Assembly (NCBI RefSeq): GCF_900100295.1 | Contig: NZ_FNEV01000001.1 | Span: forward strand, 248,001-312,000 | Length of the DNA: 64,000 nt | Reading direction: 5' to 3' | From: Salimicrobium halophilum | GTDB taxonomy: Bacteria; Bacillota; Bacilli; Bacillales; Halobacillaceae | In this document: positions 50,812 to 59,532 of the stretch, piece by piece | How positions within the stretch are numbered: position 1 is the first letter of the stretch | Layout: each line of letters opens with the position of its first letter | The notes under the pieces: model-generated | What the model was told of the DNA's origin: nothing | Database searches by the model: none | What the model saw: the letters and a program-made list of their open reading frames with translations, nothing else | Translations under genes and position numbers: made by a program

Positions 50812-51309
50812 ATGAGCGAACCAAAAAAAGTATCCCGTCGTCAATTTTTAAACTACACACTTACAGGGCTGGGAGGATTTATGGCTGCAGGAATGGTGGC
50901 ACCAATGGTCAGATTTGCTATTGATCCTGTGTTCAAACCTTCAGCAGCAGGTGAATTTGTCTCCGTTGCGGACGTTGAAGAACTGTCGAATGAACCGCAA
51001 CGCTTTGAATGGGAAATAGAACAGGTGGATGCCTGGTATGAATCTAAAGTTCAAAAGACAGCTTGGGTGTATAGAAGTGAAAATGATGAAATCGTTGCGT
51101 TGTCGCCTGTGTGTACGCACTTAGGATGTACAGTAGACTGGGCGGCCAGTGAAGAATATCCGAACCAATTCTTCTGCCCATGTCATGCGGGACGCTATAC
51201 GAAGGATGGTGTCAACGTTCCGGGAACACCACCGACGGCACCACTACCGAAGTATGAAACGAAAGTCGAAGAAGGCATGTTGTATTTAGGGGAAGCAATA
51301 GCGAGATAA
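50812..51309 (+). CDS. qcrA: Menaquinol:cytochrome c reductase Rieske iron-sulfur subunit
   Basis: The 2Fe-2S subunit of the bc complex, taking electrons from menaquinol. The 165-residue protein has a twin-arginine-like N-terminus (SRRQFLNYTLTGLGGFMAAG) that also serves as the membrane anchor, and the cluster ligands in CTHLGC near residues 102-107 and CPCHAGRY near 122-129. ATG 50812 follows AGGGGGG-type sequence. qcrB and qcrC follow at 13 and 30 bp. The operon is a probable target of ResD. Confidence 0.96.
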   Translation: MSEPKKVSRRQFLNYTLTGLGGFMAAGMVAPMVRFAIDPVFKPSAAGEFVSVADVEELSNEPQRFEWEIEQVDAWYESKVQKTAWVYRSENDEIVALSPVCTHLGCTVDWAASEEYPNQFFCPCHAGRYTKDGVNVPGTPPTAPLPKYETKVEEGMLYLGEAIAR

Positions 51310-51322
51310 GGGGGCGTAATTC

Positions 51323-51997
51323 ATGCTGCAGAAATTATATGATTGGGTCGATGAGCGTGTAGACGTCAACCCGATATGGCGCGACATTGCGGATCACGAA
51401 GTACCAGAACACGTGAATCCGGCATACCACTTTTCAGCGTTTGTTTATTGTTTCGGGGGATTGACTTTCTTCGTCACAGTCATTCAAATTCTTTCCGGTA
51501 TGTTTTTGACAATGTATTACGTGCCAGATATTGAAAATGCTTGGAACTCGGTTTATTACTTACAAATGGAAGTTGCTCATGGACAGATTGTACGTGGGAT
51601 GCACCACTGGGGTGCCAGTGTCGTTATAGTCATGTTATTTTTACATACACTACGTGTTTTCTTCCAGGGGGCTTACAAGAAACCCCGGGAGCTGAACTGG
51701 GTCGTAGGTGTGCTGCTATTTTTCGTAATGTTAGGGTTAGGCTTTACCGGTTATCTCCTTCCGTGGGATAACAAAGCATACTTTGCTACTCAGGTAGGCT
51801 TGGAGATCGCAGCGGCTACACCGGTGATTGGTGATCAGATACGAACGTTGCTGGCAGGAGACCAGTCGATCGTAGGTGCACAGACATTGACAAGGTTCTT
51901 TGCCATCCACGTCTTCTTCCTTCCGGCCGTGCTGTTCGTTCTGCTCGGGGCTCACTTTATACTAATCAGAAGACAAGGTATTTCAGGACCGCTATAG
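51323..51997 (+). CDS. qcrB: Menaquinol:cytochrome c reductase cytochrome b6 subunit
   Basis: The diheme cytochrome b6-type subunit. The 224-residue protein has four spans and the haem-ligand histidines in GMHHWGASVVIVMLFLHTLRV near residues 92-112 and FFAIHVFFLPAVLFVLLGAH near 192-211. Length equals B. subtilis QcrB. ATG 51323 follows AGGGGG. It forms one operon with qcrA and qcrC and completes the quinol oxidation site with the subunit IV part of QcrC. Confidence 0.96.
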   Translation: MLQKLYDWVDERVDVNPIWRDIADHEVPEHVNPAYHFSAFVYCFGGLTFFVTVIQILSGMFLTMYYVPDIENAWNSVYYLQMEVAHGQIVRGMHHWGASVVIVMLFLHTLRVFFQGAYKKPRELNWVVGVLLFFVMLGLGFTGYLLPWDNKAYFATQVGLEIAAATPVIGDQIRTLLAGDQSIVGAQTLTRFFAIHVFFLPAVLFVLLGAHFILIRRQGISGPL

Positions 51998-52027
51998 AAT
52001 TATAGCGTAACAAAAGGAGGGATAGCT

Positions 52028-52855
52028 GTGCGAAGAGGTAAAGGAATGAAATTCGTCGGGGACTCACGAATTCCCGCGAACAAAACGAGAAATGTGCCCA
52101 AGGACTATTCGGAATATCCGGGCCGTACAGAAGCCTTCTGGCCTAACTTCCTTATCAGAGAATGGTTGACAGGGTCTGTATTCCTCATCGGGTTTCTGAT
52201 TCTGGTTGCTGCTCACCCGTCACCACTGGAGCAACAGGCGGATCCGACAAACGCTTCTTATATTCCACTCCCGGACTGGTATTTTCTATTCATTTACCAA
52301 ATACTTAAGTATCAGTTCGCCGGAGGAGATTACATCGTAATCGGTGCATTGGTCATGCCTGGACTGGCATTCGGGGCTTTGCTTTTGGCTCCATTTCTGG
52401 ATCGTGCTCCTGGCAGAAACGTTTCCAAACGACCGATCGCTACTTCTTTGATGCTACTTGGAACGGCTGTTACTATCTGGCTCACTTACGAGTCCGTTTC
52501 AGCGGTTGATTATCAGCAGCGTTCAGAGCAGTATCTTGTGGACGTAGAAGCACAGGAGACAGAGGTCGAAATCGATACGGAAGCTGCCGGGTATGCTGCG
52601 TATGAATCGAGTTGTATGCAGTGTCACGGTGAACAACTGCAGGGATCAGGTAATAATCCATCTCTCTTGGCAACGGAGAAATCCGTTGAAGAGATAAAAG
52701 ATATCGCTGTAAATGGTATTGGCAGTATGCCTGCTGATATGTTCGGTGGTTCTGAGGAAGAACTTCAGCAACTTGCTGAGTTCATCAAGCAGACAGCAGA
52801 AGCGAACGGCGGTGGAGGATCCGGAGGCGGAGACTCTGGCGGCGGATCTCATTAA
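52028..52855 (+). CDS. qcrC: Menaquinol:cytochrome c reductase, fused subunit IV and cytochrome c
   Basis: A Bacillus-type fusion of the b6f subunit IV and a C-terminal cytochrome c domain. The 275-residue protein has three spans in its first 165 residues (after PLPDWYFLFIYQILKYQF) and the haem-c site CMQCH near residue 196, with an axial methionine in GSMPADMFGG. A Gly/Ser tail (GGGGSGGGDSGGGSH) ends it, which is unusual. It begins at GTG 52028 behind AAAGGAGG. Haem attachment depends on the resABC products at 6-10 kb. Confidence 0.95.
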   Translation: MRRGKGMKFVGDSRIPANKTRNVPKDYSEYPGRTEAFWPNFLIREWLTGSVFLIGFLILVAAHPSPLEQQADPTNASYIPLPDWYFLFIYQILKYQFAGGDYIVIGALVMPGLAFGALLLAPFLDRAPGRNVSKRPIATSLMLLGTAVTIWLTYESVSAVDYQQRSEQYLVDVEAQETEVEIDTEAAGYAAYESSCMQCHGEQLQGSGNNPSLLATEKSVEEIKDIAVNGIGSMPADMFGGSEEELQQLAEFIKQTAEANGGGGSGGGDSGGGSH

Positions 52856-52873
52856 TTAAGAGAATGGACATAC

Positions 52874-52908
52874 AACAAGTCGTGCTGAAGGGCACGGCTT
52901 GTTTTTTT
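52874..52908 (+). terminator. Terminator of the qcr operon
   Basis: ACAAGTCGTGC (52875-52885) pairs with GGCACGGCTTGT using one G-U pair and a short loop, followed by seven T. Confidence 0.85.
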
Positions 52909-52926
52909 ACAAGGAGTGAAAACCGG

Positions 52927-53505
52927 ATGGCGTTTATCAGATACTTTTTAGATTCGCGTTTGTTTTTGACGATGTTACTTCTCGTCAATTTCCTCGGAAC
53001 TGTTTATGGGTACATATGGTATATCCCTCAACTCACCAGAACAGAGCCGATTTTTTTATTGTTCGTTCCGGATAGTCCTACGGCGAGTCTCTTTTTTACG
53101 ATAGCAATCGCCGGGTGGCTTATGGGAAAACATTTCCGGTTGATCGAGGCCCTGGCTCTGATTACTTTAGTCAAATACGGGTTATGGGCAGTGGCTATGA
53201 ACTTGCTGACTTTAGCTGTGGAAGGAGCACTCCCGTGGCAGAGTTATATGCTCATCGTCTCTCATGGTGCGATGGCTTTGCAGGCGCTTTTGTATCTTTT
53301 CAAATATACCTTTACGTTTCTGCACCTATTTCTCGCTGCTGTATGGACCCTCCATAACGATGTGATCGATTACGTGTTTGAGCAGATGCCGGTTTATCCT
53401 TCAATCAATCAATACATGAATGAAATTGGGTACGGAACATTCTGGCTCAGTATTGTCTGTATCGGTATAGGGATATGGAGCGTGCGACAAGCGCGTCTTT
53501 CATAG
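52927..53505 (+). CDS. ypjA: DUF1405 membrane protein YpjA
   Basis: A 192-residue polytopic membrane protein with about six spans (LFLTMLLLVNFLGTVYGYIW, EPIFLLFVPDSPTASLFFTI, and others). The stretch GYIWYIPQL and VPDSPTASLFF are typical of DUF1405. It lies next to qcrABC in Bacillaceae; function is unknown. I start at ATG 52927 behind AAGGAG, because the longer frame from 52864 would cross the qcr terminator. ypjB and the zinc peptidase gene follow. Confidence 0.86.
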   Translation: MAFIRYFLDSRLFLTMLLLVNFLGTVYGYIWYIPQLTRTEPIFLLFVPDSPTASLFFTIAIAGWLMGKHFRLIEALALITLVKYGLWAVAMNLLTLAVEGALPWQSYMLIVSHGAMALQALLYLFKYTFTFLHLFLAAVWTLHNDVIDYVFEQMPVYPSINQYMNEIGYGTFWLSIVCIGIGIWSVRQARLS

Positions 53506-53551
53506 GAAACGGCAGAGGAGCATAAGATAGAAAAAAGAGGAGAACAATGAG

Positions 53552-53791
53552 GTGGAGCTGATGAAATTCCTCGTCGGTTGCGGGTTTATGCTGAAGTGGA
53601 AACCCGCTTTTTCTTTCTTTCTATTTCCTTCTGATGGTTATTTTTTGACCGGTGTCCCGCTCGATGCATTGTTATGGACAGGAATCGTGATTATGGGTAC
53701 AATAATAGTGACACTATTATATGTGGGGGTAAAGAAATATCGAGCAGAAAAAGACAAAGCACCTGCTTATAAACAGTACAAAGATTACTAA
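53552..53791 (+). pseudogene. ypjB: Remnant of sporulation gene ypjB (C-terminal membrane segment only)
   Basis: A 79-residue frame in the ypjB position. The last 45 residues (LDALLWTGIVIMGTIIVTLLYVGVKKYRAEK, read in parts) look like the C-terminal membrane span of YpjB, a sporulation protein of about 264 residues in B. subtilis. The N-terminal two thirds are missing. The first 20 codons contain a terminator-like hairpin (53580-53612), so GTG 53552 may not be a used start even though AGAGGAG precedes it. It is either a decayed gene or a much shortened small membrane protein. Confidence 0.5.
53580..53612 (+). terminator. Terminator-like hairpin inside the ypjB remnant
   Basis: GCGGGTTT (53580-53587) pairs perfectly with AAACCCGC (53600-53607), loop of 12, followed by TTTTTC. 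It would stop transcription coming from ypjA. Confidence 0.6.
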
Positions 53792-53830
53792 AAGAGACAC
53801 TAAGGTTAACGACAGGGGGACTACTAACAA

Positions 53831-54505
53831 ATGGAATTTCTCATCTACTTTGCGATTATCCTGATTCTGCCACTATGGGCACAATCTAAGGTGAAGAGCA
53901 CGTATAAAAAGTATTCGAAGGTCGCAACTTCTTCTCATATGACAGGGGCTGAAGTAGCGCGTAAGATTTTAGATGACAATGGGTTATACAATGTCAGTGT
54001 CGAAGAGGTGAAAGGGAGCCTTACCGATCACTACGACCCGCGTAAGAAGGTTGTACGACTATCTACGCACAACTACCATGAGGCTTCCCAGGCAGGCGCA
54101 GCCGTCGCAGCCCACGAGGTCGGGCATGCCATCCAGGATGAACAGGAGTATGCCTTCCTGAAGTTCAGAAGCGCTCTTGTCCCTGTTGCAGGGTTTGGAT
54201 CGAATGTCTCCATCTTTCTCATACTTGGAGGACTTCTTCTTGGGATGTCGCAGCTCTTCCTGTTCGGTATCATTTTCTTCGCAGCAGCCGTATTGTTCCA
54301 ACTCGTTACGCTTCCTGTGGAATTTGATGCTTCGAATCGGGCAATGACCCAGCTGGTGTCGACGGGGATCATCCGGAATGACGAAGAGAGAAGTACGAAG
54401 AAGGTTCTGAATGCTGCAGCGATGACTTATGTAGCGAGTGCATTGGTAGCACTGGCCGAACTGCTTCGCTTCGTGTTCATGTTCATAGGTATGAATGAAG
54501 ACTAA
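53831..54505 (+). CDS. Zinc metallopeptidase of the YugP family
   Basis: A membrane-bound protein of 224 residues with the zinc-binding HEVGH motif in AAVAAHEVGHAIQDEQ near residues 91-106, preceded by YDPRKKVVRLSTHNYHEAS, a hallmark of the YugP/DUF978 family. Hydrophobic segments lie at the N-terminus and at about 120-160 and 205-220. The catalytic part faces the cytoplasm or membrane; the substrate is unknown. ATG 53831 follows ACAGGGGG-type sequence. It sits between ypjB and ypjC. Confidence 0.88.
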   Translation: MEFLIYFAIILILPLWAQSKVKSTYKKYSKVATSSHMTGAEVARKILDDNGLYNVSVEEVKGSLTDHYDPRKKVVRLSTHNYHEASQAGAAVAAHEVGHAIQDEQEYAFLKFRSALVPVAGFGSNVSIFLILGGLLLGMSQLFLFGIIFFAAAVLFQLVTLPVEFDASNRAMTQLVSTGIIRNDEERSTKKVLNAAAMTYVASALVALAELLRFVFMFIGMNED

Positions 54506-54518
54506 AATGAAACGCCAA

Positions 54519-54556
54519 TAAAAAAGTAGCGGGAATGATTCCGCTACTTTTTTTGA
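54519..54556. terminator. Bidirectional terminator between the zinc peptidase gene and ypjC
   Basis: AAAAAAGTAGCGG and CCGCTACTTTTTTT form a perfect stem with an 8-nt loop. The A tract on the left lets it act on the minus strand too. Confidence 0.85.
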
Positions 54557-54590
54557 TCAAATGGCCCGGATTGTTATCCTGAGTGGAAGG

Positions 54591-55466
54591 TCAAGGGTCA
54601 ATCGGATTTTTGTTCTCATCCAAAGTGAATCCTTCCCCGATGACATCGTGGACGTGGCTCACTGCTACGAAAGAGTGAGGATCTACGGATTCGATGATCT
54701 GTTTCAAACGCACGATTTCCGTTCTGCCTACGATACAGTAGAGGACATCCCGTTTTTCCCCTGTAAAGGTTCCGCGTCCTTCGAGGGTTGTCACACCCCG
54801 GTCCATGTCAACGAGTATCTTGTTGGCGATAGCATTGCTTTCATTGGAAATGATGGTGACGCCTCTGGCTGCATAAGCCCCTTCCTGGATAAAGTCGATC
54901 ACCCTCGCGCTCAAGAAAACCGCGACGAGCGTGTACATCCCGGGAACAGGATTCAGGTATGTAACGATAGACGTGAAGATGACCACACTGTCGAAGACGA
55001 ACATGGCCCGTCCCATGCTCCAGCCGAAGTGCTTGTTCACCAATCTCGCGATAATGTCGACGCCACCCGTCGTCCCGCCATAGCGGAAAATAAGCCCGAG
55101 CCCGACACCGATGAAGACTCCGGCGAATAAAGCAGCGAGTGTCAGGTCCGACGATAAGTCGATGACGATCATATAGGACTGGGCTATCCAGATGAAGACG
55201 GAGACAGCAAGAATACCGATCAATGTGTAATAAAAAGTCTGTTTCCCGAGCATTTTCCAGCCTATAAGAAGGATCGGTATGTTAAGAATGATGTTCATAA
55301 GTCCGGGATCCCAATCGAACAAATAAAGCAAAAGTAGAGTAATACCTGTAAAACCGCCTTCTCCCAGTTCATTTTGTATATTAAAATGAACGAGACCGAA
55401 AGAAAAAATGGCAGAGCCGATAAGAATGAAAATTATATTCTTCCATTTGATTCCTATTTTCTTCAA
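54591..55466 (-). CDS. ypjC: YitT-family membrane protein YpjC
   Basis: A 291-residue protein with about five membrane spans (IFILIGSAIFSFGLVHFNIQ, FTGITLLLLYLFDWDPGLMNI and others) and a soluble C-terminal DUF2179 domain (GVTIISNESNAIANKIL from about residue 205, then RTEIVRLKQIIESVDPHSF). I start at TTG 55466, behind AAAAAGGAGG; the in-frame ATG at 55502 precedes that site. Length equals YpjC of B. subtilis (290). Function unknown. It is the only minus-strand gene in the right third of the window. Confidence 0.9.
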   Translation of the reverse strand: MKKIGIKWKNIIFILIGSAIFSFGLVHFNIQNELGEGGFTGITLLLLYLFDWDPGLMNIILNIPILLIGWKMLGKQTFYYTLIGILAVSVFIWIAQSYMIVIDLSSDLTLAALFAGVFIGVGLGLIFRYGGTTGGVDIIARLVNKHFGWSMGRAMFVFDSVVIFTSIVTYLNPVPGMYTLVAVFLSARVIDFIQEGAYAARGVTIISNESNAIANKILVDMDRGVTTLEGRGTFTGEKRDVLYCIVGRTEIVRLKQIIESVDPHSFVAVSHVHDVIGEGFTLDENKNPIDP

Positions 55467-55607
55467 TGGAATACCTCCTTTTTTTATGTTCATTCTCTTC
55501 AATTATAGGGAAAGGGATGTATACTTACAATTACGAAGAGAAAGATTTGTCAAAGCGGTAACTTTTAGCTACCATTTAAGAAGATATCTCGAAAGGAGAC
55601 GGGAACG

Positions 55608-55940
55608 ATGAGTGCAACTACGAAAGAAATGCAGGAACGGGTGGACCGGTACATATCACAATTCAAAGAAGGATATTTCTCCCCTTTAAGTATGCAGGCA
55701 AGACTGTCAGAAGAAGTGGGGGAGTTGGCAAGGGAAATCAACCATGTGTATGGGGAAAAGCCGAAGAAAAGCTCAGAACCTGAAAAGGCGCTCGAGGAAG
55801 AACTCGGTGACGTGCTGTTTGTGCTGATGAGTTTCGCCAATTCACTTGACATTGACGTATCCGAGGCTTTCGATAAATCGATGAGCAAAATTGAAACAAG
55901 AGATAAAAACAGATGGACGAAAAAGGAGAGCGAATCATGA
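55608..55940 (+). CDS. ypjD: MazG-like nucleotide pyrophosphohydrolase YpjD
   Basis: A 110-residue all-alpha NTP pyrophosphohydrolase. Metal-binding acidic residues are in LSEEVGELAREINHVYG (residues 29-45) and LEEELGDVLFVLMSFANS near 63-80, the ExxE...ExxD pattern of the MazG superfamily. It probably removes non-canonical nucleotides; its substrate is unknown. ATG 55608 follows AAAGGAG. dapB overlaps its end as ATGA, so it heads the ypjD-dapB-mgsA-bshA-cca-birA operon. Confidence 0.9.
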   Translation: MSATTKEMQERVDRYISQFKEGYFSPLSMQARLSEEVGELAREINHVYGEKPKKSSEPEKALEEELGDVLFVLMSFANSLDIDVSEAFDKSMSKIETRDKNRWTKKESES

Positions 55941-56731
55941 TTAATGTAATTGTCGCAGGCCCTAGAGGAAAAATGGGGAAAGCAGCACTTGAGATGATAA
56001 TGAAAGAAGGAAACCTTACTCTCGTCGGTTGTATCGACAGGAAGAATGACAGAACTATGGTGAAAGATATCGAAGGACTTCCCGCTTTCGATGCGCTGAT
56101 ATACGAGAACATAGAAGAATGTCTCACGGAGACGAACGCAGATGTACTTATTGATCTGACCACACCGGAGCATGGGTATAACCATACGAAAGCATCCCTC
56201 AATCACGGGGTCAGACCCGTAGTCGGTACGACCGGATTTACAGAAGACCAGCTACAGGAAATCACGGGTATCTGTGAAGACAAAGGGATAGGTGCAGTCA
56301 TCGCTCCGAACTTCGCTACCGGCGCCGTTCTCATGATGCAATTCGCCAAGTGGGCAGCGAAACACTTTCCGGATGTGGAAATCATCGAGAAGCATCATGA
56401 TCAGAAGCTTGATGCCCCATCAGGTACAGCAGTGAAAACGGCACAGCTCATCAAAGAGGAGCGGACGTCGAAAGTTCAGGGACACCCCGACGAAAAAGAA
56501 ACGCTTGAAGGAGCAAGAGGGGCGGACGTGGACGGTATGAAAATCCACAGCATGCGGCTTCCGGGCCTTGTAGCACACCAGGAGGTCGTTTTCGGAGGAG
56601 AAGGACAGACGCTCACCATTAAACATGATTCCATGAACCGTGCTTCTTTCATGTCCGGGGTGAATTTATCGTGTGAGAAGGTCATGGAGATCGATACGCT
56701 TGTTTATGGCCTGGAACATCTACTGGAATAA
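55937..56731 (+). CDS. dapB: 4-hydroxy-tetrahydrodipicolinate reductase
   Basis: A step of the diaminopimelate/lysine pathway, also needed for dipicolinate in spores. The 264-residue protein has the nucleotide motif VIVAGPRGKMGKAALEMI at residues 4-21, VGTTGFTEDQ near 98 and the catalytic EKHHDQKLDAPSGTAVKTA near 153-171. LysA at the left edge carries out the last step of the same pathway. I start at ATG 55937, after AAAGGAG, overlapping the ypjD stop. Confidence 0.96.
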   Translation: MINVIVAGPRGKMGKAALEMIMKEGNLTLVGCIDRKNDRTMVKDIEGLPAFDALIYENIEECLTETNADVLIDLTTPEHGYNHTKASLNHGVRPVVGTTGFTEDQLQEITGICEDKGIGAVIAPNFATGAVLMMQFAKWAAKHFPDVEIIEKHHDQKLDAPSGTAVKTAQLIKEERTSKVQGHPDEKETLEGARGADVDGMKIHSMRLPGLVAHQEVVFGGEGQTLTIKHDSMNRASFMSGVNLSCEKVMEIDTLVYGLEHLLE

Positions 56732-56787
56732 TTGAGAGAATGGACGAAAGGAATGTAATTGAATACTCATAAAGGGAGATGAGCGTT

Positions 56788-57192
56788 ATGCACATAGCAT
56801 TGATTGCACATGATAAAAAGAAAGATGATCTTGTCCATTTTGTACAGGCATACTTGCCTGTGTTCGAAAAACATACCCTGTATGCTACAGGTACAACAGG
56901 TTCTCGGATAGCTGAAGCCACGGGTCTTGAAGTCGTCCGGTTCCAATCGGGCCCACTTGGTGGAGACCAGCAAATCGGAGCAAAGATTGCAGAGGACGTC
57001 ATGGATGTCGTGTTGTTTTTCCGGGATCCTCTGACTGCTCAGCCCCATGAGCCGGACATCAGTGCTCTCTTGCGATTGTGTGATGTTCATCAGGTCCCTC
57101 TGGCTACCAATATGGCCGGTGCGGAAATGATTGTCCACGGTATTCAAAGAGGTGATCTCGATTACCGAATGATCAACAAAGATTATGACTGA
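56788..57192 (+). CDS. mgsA: Methylglyoxal synthase
   Basis: Converts dihydroxyacetone phosphate to methylglyoxal and phosphate, a bypass of lower glycolysis. The 134-residue protein has [18 protein letters not shown] at the start, [17 protein letters not shown] near residues 34-50, the catalytic-site [14 protein letters not shown] near 56-69, and [20 protein letters not shown] near 84-103. I start at ATG 56788, 9 nt after AAAGGGAG; ATG 56779 touches that site. bshA follows directly; bacillithiol made by that pathway also detoxifies methylglyoxal. Confidence 0.95.
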   Translation: MHIALIAHDKKKDDLVHFVQAYLPVFEKHTLYATGTTGSRIAEATGLEVVRFQSGPLGGDQQIGAKIAEDVMDVVLFFRDPLTAQPHEPDISALLRLCDVHQVPLATNMAGAEMIVHGIQRGDLDYRMINKDYD

Positions 57193-57209
57193 AATTGAAG
57201 GTGACGTAT

Positions 57210-58343
57210 ATGTCAAAAATAGGTATAACATGCTATCCGACGGTCGGCGGATCGGGGGTATTGGCAACGGAATTGGGTAAATTTCTTGCCGAAAAAGGAC
57301 ATGAAATCCATTTCATTGTGACTCAGGTCCCCTTCCGATTGAATAAAGTATACCCGAACATTTATTTTCATGAGGTGGAAGTGAATTCCTACCCCGTATT
57401 CCAACACCCCCCTTACGACTTGGCTTTAGCCAATAAGATGGCGGAGGTCGCTAAAAGGGAAGAGCTGGACTTGCTTCATGTTCACTATGCTATGCCACAT
57501 GCCGTGTGTGCTATTCTGGCAAAACAGATGTGTGAGGAACTGAATCTTAAAGTTGTAACTACGTTGCACGGCACAGATATCACTGTGTTAGGTATCGACG
57601 ACAATCTGAAACAGCTCATCAAATTCGGAATAGAAAAATCAGACGCAGTCACTGCTGTCTCTCACAGCCTTGTGAAACAGACGAAAGAGATGCTCGAAAC
57701 GGAGAAAGATATGCATGTCTTATATAATTTCGTGGATGAGCGCGAGTATCATCAGATAGAAAGTCACGATCTCAAAAGGCAGTTCGGTATACGTGAGGAG
57801 GAGAAAGTGATCATTCACGTGTCGAACTTCCGCAAGGTGAAAAGGGTCCAGGACGTGGTTCGCTCGTTTCACCTGATCCGGGAAGAAGTCGCATCCAAAC
57901 TGATTCTTGTTGGAGATGGACCGGAGTACAATCAAGTTTATGATCTGGTGCAGCGTCTCGGTTTGGAGGAGGATGTCCTCTTCGTCGGAAAGCAGGAGCG
58001 CGTTCAGGAACTGTATTCGATTGCGGATGTCAAGTTGTTGTTAAGCGAAAAAGAAAGCTTCGGCCTTGTCTTATTAGAAGCAATGGCCTGTGGCGTTCCG
58101 TGTATTGGTACGAACATCGGCGGCATCCCTGAAGTTATAGAAAACGGGAAAAACGGATACGTCGTGGAAGCCGGAGCCCTTGAAGAAGTGAGTAGGAATG
58201 CTGTTCGGTTATTGACGGATGAGGACCATCGCAACGAATTGAAAAAGCAAGCTATGGACACTGTGAATAAAAAATTCTCCGCTGCAAGAATCGTCCAACA
58301 ATATGAAGAGCTCTATGATCGGGTGTTGAAGAATGAACTATGA
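57210..58343 (+). CDS. bshA: Bacillithiol synthesis glycosyltransferase BshA
   Basis: First step of bacillithiol synthesis: UDP-GlcNAc plus L-malate. The 377-residue GT4 enzyme shows [21 protein letters not shown] at the N-terminus (as split features GITCYP and GGSGV), [15 protein letters not shown] near 88-102, and a donor site [20 protein letters not shown] near 282-301. I start at ATG 57210 after GAAGGTG. The deacetylase gene bshB1, which stands between mgsA and bshA in B. subtilis, is not there. cca overlaps its end by 11 bp. Confidence 0.95.
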   Translation: MSKIGITCYPTVGGSGVLATELGKFLAEKGHEIHFIVTQVPFRLNKVYPNIYFHEVEVNSYPVFQHPPYDLALANKMAEVAKREELDLLHVHYAMPHAVCAILAKQMCEELNLKVVTTLHGTDITVLGIDDNLKQLIKFGIEKSDAVTAVSHSLVKQTKEMLETEKDMHVLYNFVDEREYHQIESHDLKRQFGIREEEKVIIHVSNFRKVKRVQDVVRSFHLIREEVASKLILVGDGPEYNQVYDLVQRLGLEEDVLFVGKQERVQELYSIADVKLLLSEKESFGLVLLEAMACGVPCIGTNIGGIPEVIENGKNGYVVEAGALEEVSRNAVRLLTDEDHRNELKKQAMDTVNKKFSAARIVQQYEELYDRVLKNEL

Positions 58344-59532
58344 ACATATGCCTCTGTTTCAGCTAGCGAGAGAAGTGATGGAGCGGATCGAAGCGTATGG
58401 GGGGGAAGCTTATATCGTAGGTGGTTGCGTACGCGACCTTATTCTTCAGCACGAGGTGGGAGATATTGATATTGCAACTTCTCTCGTGCCGGAAGAGGTG
58501 ATGGAAGTGTTCGATAAGGTCATCCCGGTTGGGGTGGAACACGGAACCGTCATCGTGCGTCATCGATCACATTCGTTTGAAGTAACGACATACAGAATTG
58601 AAGAGGATTATAGGAATTATCGTCATCCGGAACGGGTGTATTTCGTTTCTTCTATTGAAAAGGATTTGTCACGCAGAGACTTCACGATGAATGCAATCGC
58701 GATGTCCGGAAGTGGTGACATCATCGACCCGTTCAACGGCCGTGAGGCGATCAGGGAAAAACGGATAACGACGGTGGGAAAAGCCGAAGACCGTTTCGAA
58801 GAAGACCCCTTACGGATGATGAGAGCTCTGCGGTTTTCAGCTCAACTGAACTTTTCGATTGACGAGGAAGTCTATAGCGTCATCAATGAGAAGAAGGGCT
58901 TGTTGGAACATCTGTCTGTAGAACGAATTGCTGAGGAGTTTATCAAATTGATGACCTCGTATTCATATCTCGAGGGTTGGAGAAACTTGAAACTAACGGG
59001 GGTATATCACTATTTTCCGATTTTCAGGAATCGTCCTTTCCTGATCGACGCACGCCCGGCTACCAGGCTAACTGATTGGGGCGAGCTGATCAGTTTCTAC
59101 CACCTTCAAGCCAGGGATACAGATGTGAAGGAATGGATCACTTCATGGAAATTATCGAACCGTATCAGAAAGAAAGCAGAAAAACTTATTGAAGCATTCC
59201 ATCTGTTCGAAGAGAATGAAACGATTAACTATGCGATGTACCAGCTCGGTGAGGATTATTTGCATAGTTTCCGTAATCTAACTAGCAGTCTTGGCATCGA
59301 CCTGTCATTTGATCCGCGAGATACGTATGATAACCTTCCTGTCCATGCCAGAAACGATCTGGCTCTGAAGACGAGTGAGTTAATGGATGTGTTTCCGGAG
59401 CGGAAAAAAGGGAAGTGGATCGGTGAATACCTTCATGCTATGGAAGAAAGTGTCGTACAGGGCACCTGCCGAAACCAAAAGCATGAATTGATAGAATGGG
59501 TGAAAGAATGGGATCAACAAAATCGAAACTGA
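58333..59532 (+). CDS. cca: CCA tRNA nucleotidyltransferase
   Basis: Adds CCA to tRNA 3' ends using CTP and ATP. The 399-residue class II enzyme has the nucleotidyltransferase core [21 protein letters not shown] near residues 22-42 (catalytic Asp pair in the DID), then [10 protein letters not shown] near 113 and the nucleotide-selecting segment [19 protein letters not shown] near 154-172. It starts inside bshA and overlaps birA at its end by 25 bp, so the block is tightly coupled. Confidence 0.95.
   Translation: MNYEHMPLFQLAREVMERIEAYGGEAYIVGGCVRDLILQHEVGDIDIATSLVPEEVMEVFDKVIPVGVEHGTVIVRHRSHSFEVTTYRIEEDYRNYRHPERVYFVSSIEKDLSRRDFTMNAIAMSGSGDIIDPFNGREAIREKRITTVGKAEDRFEEDPLRMMRALRFSAQLNFSIDEEVYSVINEKKGLLEHLSVERIAEEFIKLMTSYSYLEGWRNLKLTGVYHYFPIFRNRPFLIDARPATRLTDWGELISFYHLQARDTDVKEWITSWKLSNRIRKKAEKLIEAFHLFEENETINYAMYQLGEDYLHSFRNLTSSLGIDLSFDPRDTYDNLPVHARNDLALKTSELMDVFPERKKGKWIGEYLHAMEESVVQGTCRNQKHELIEWVKEWDQQNRN

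Noticed and set aside
54561-55130. 189-codon plus-strand frame opposite ypjC
   Set aside because: It is antisense to ypjC, which has clear YitT-type membrane spans and a DUF2179 domain; the antisense product has no recognisable features.
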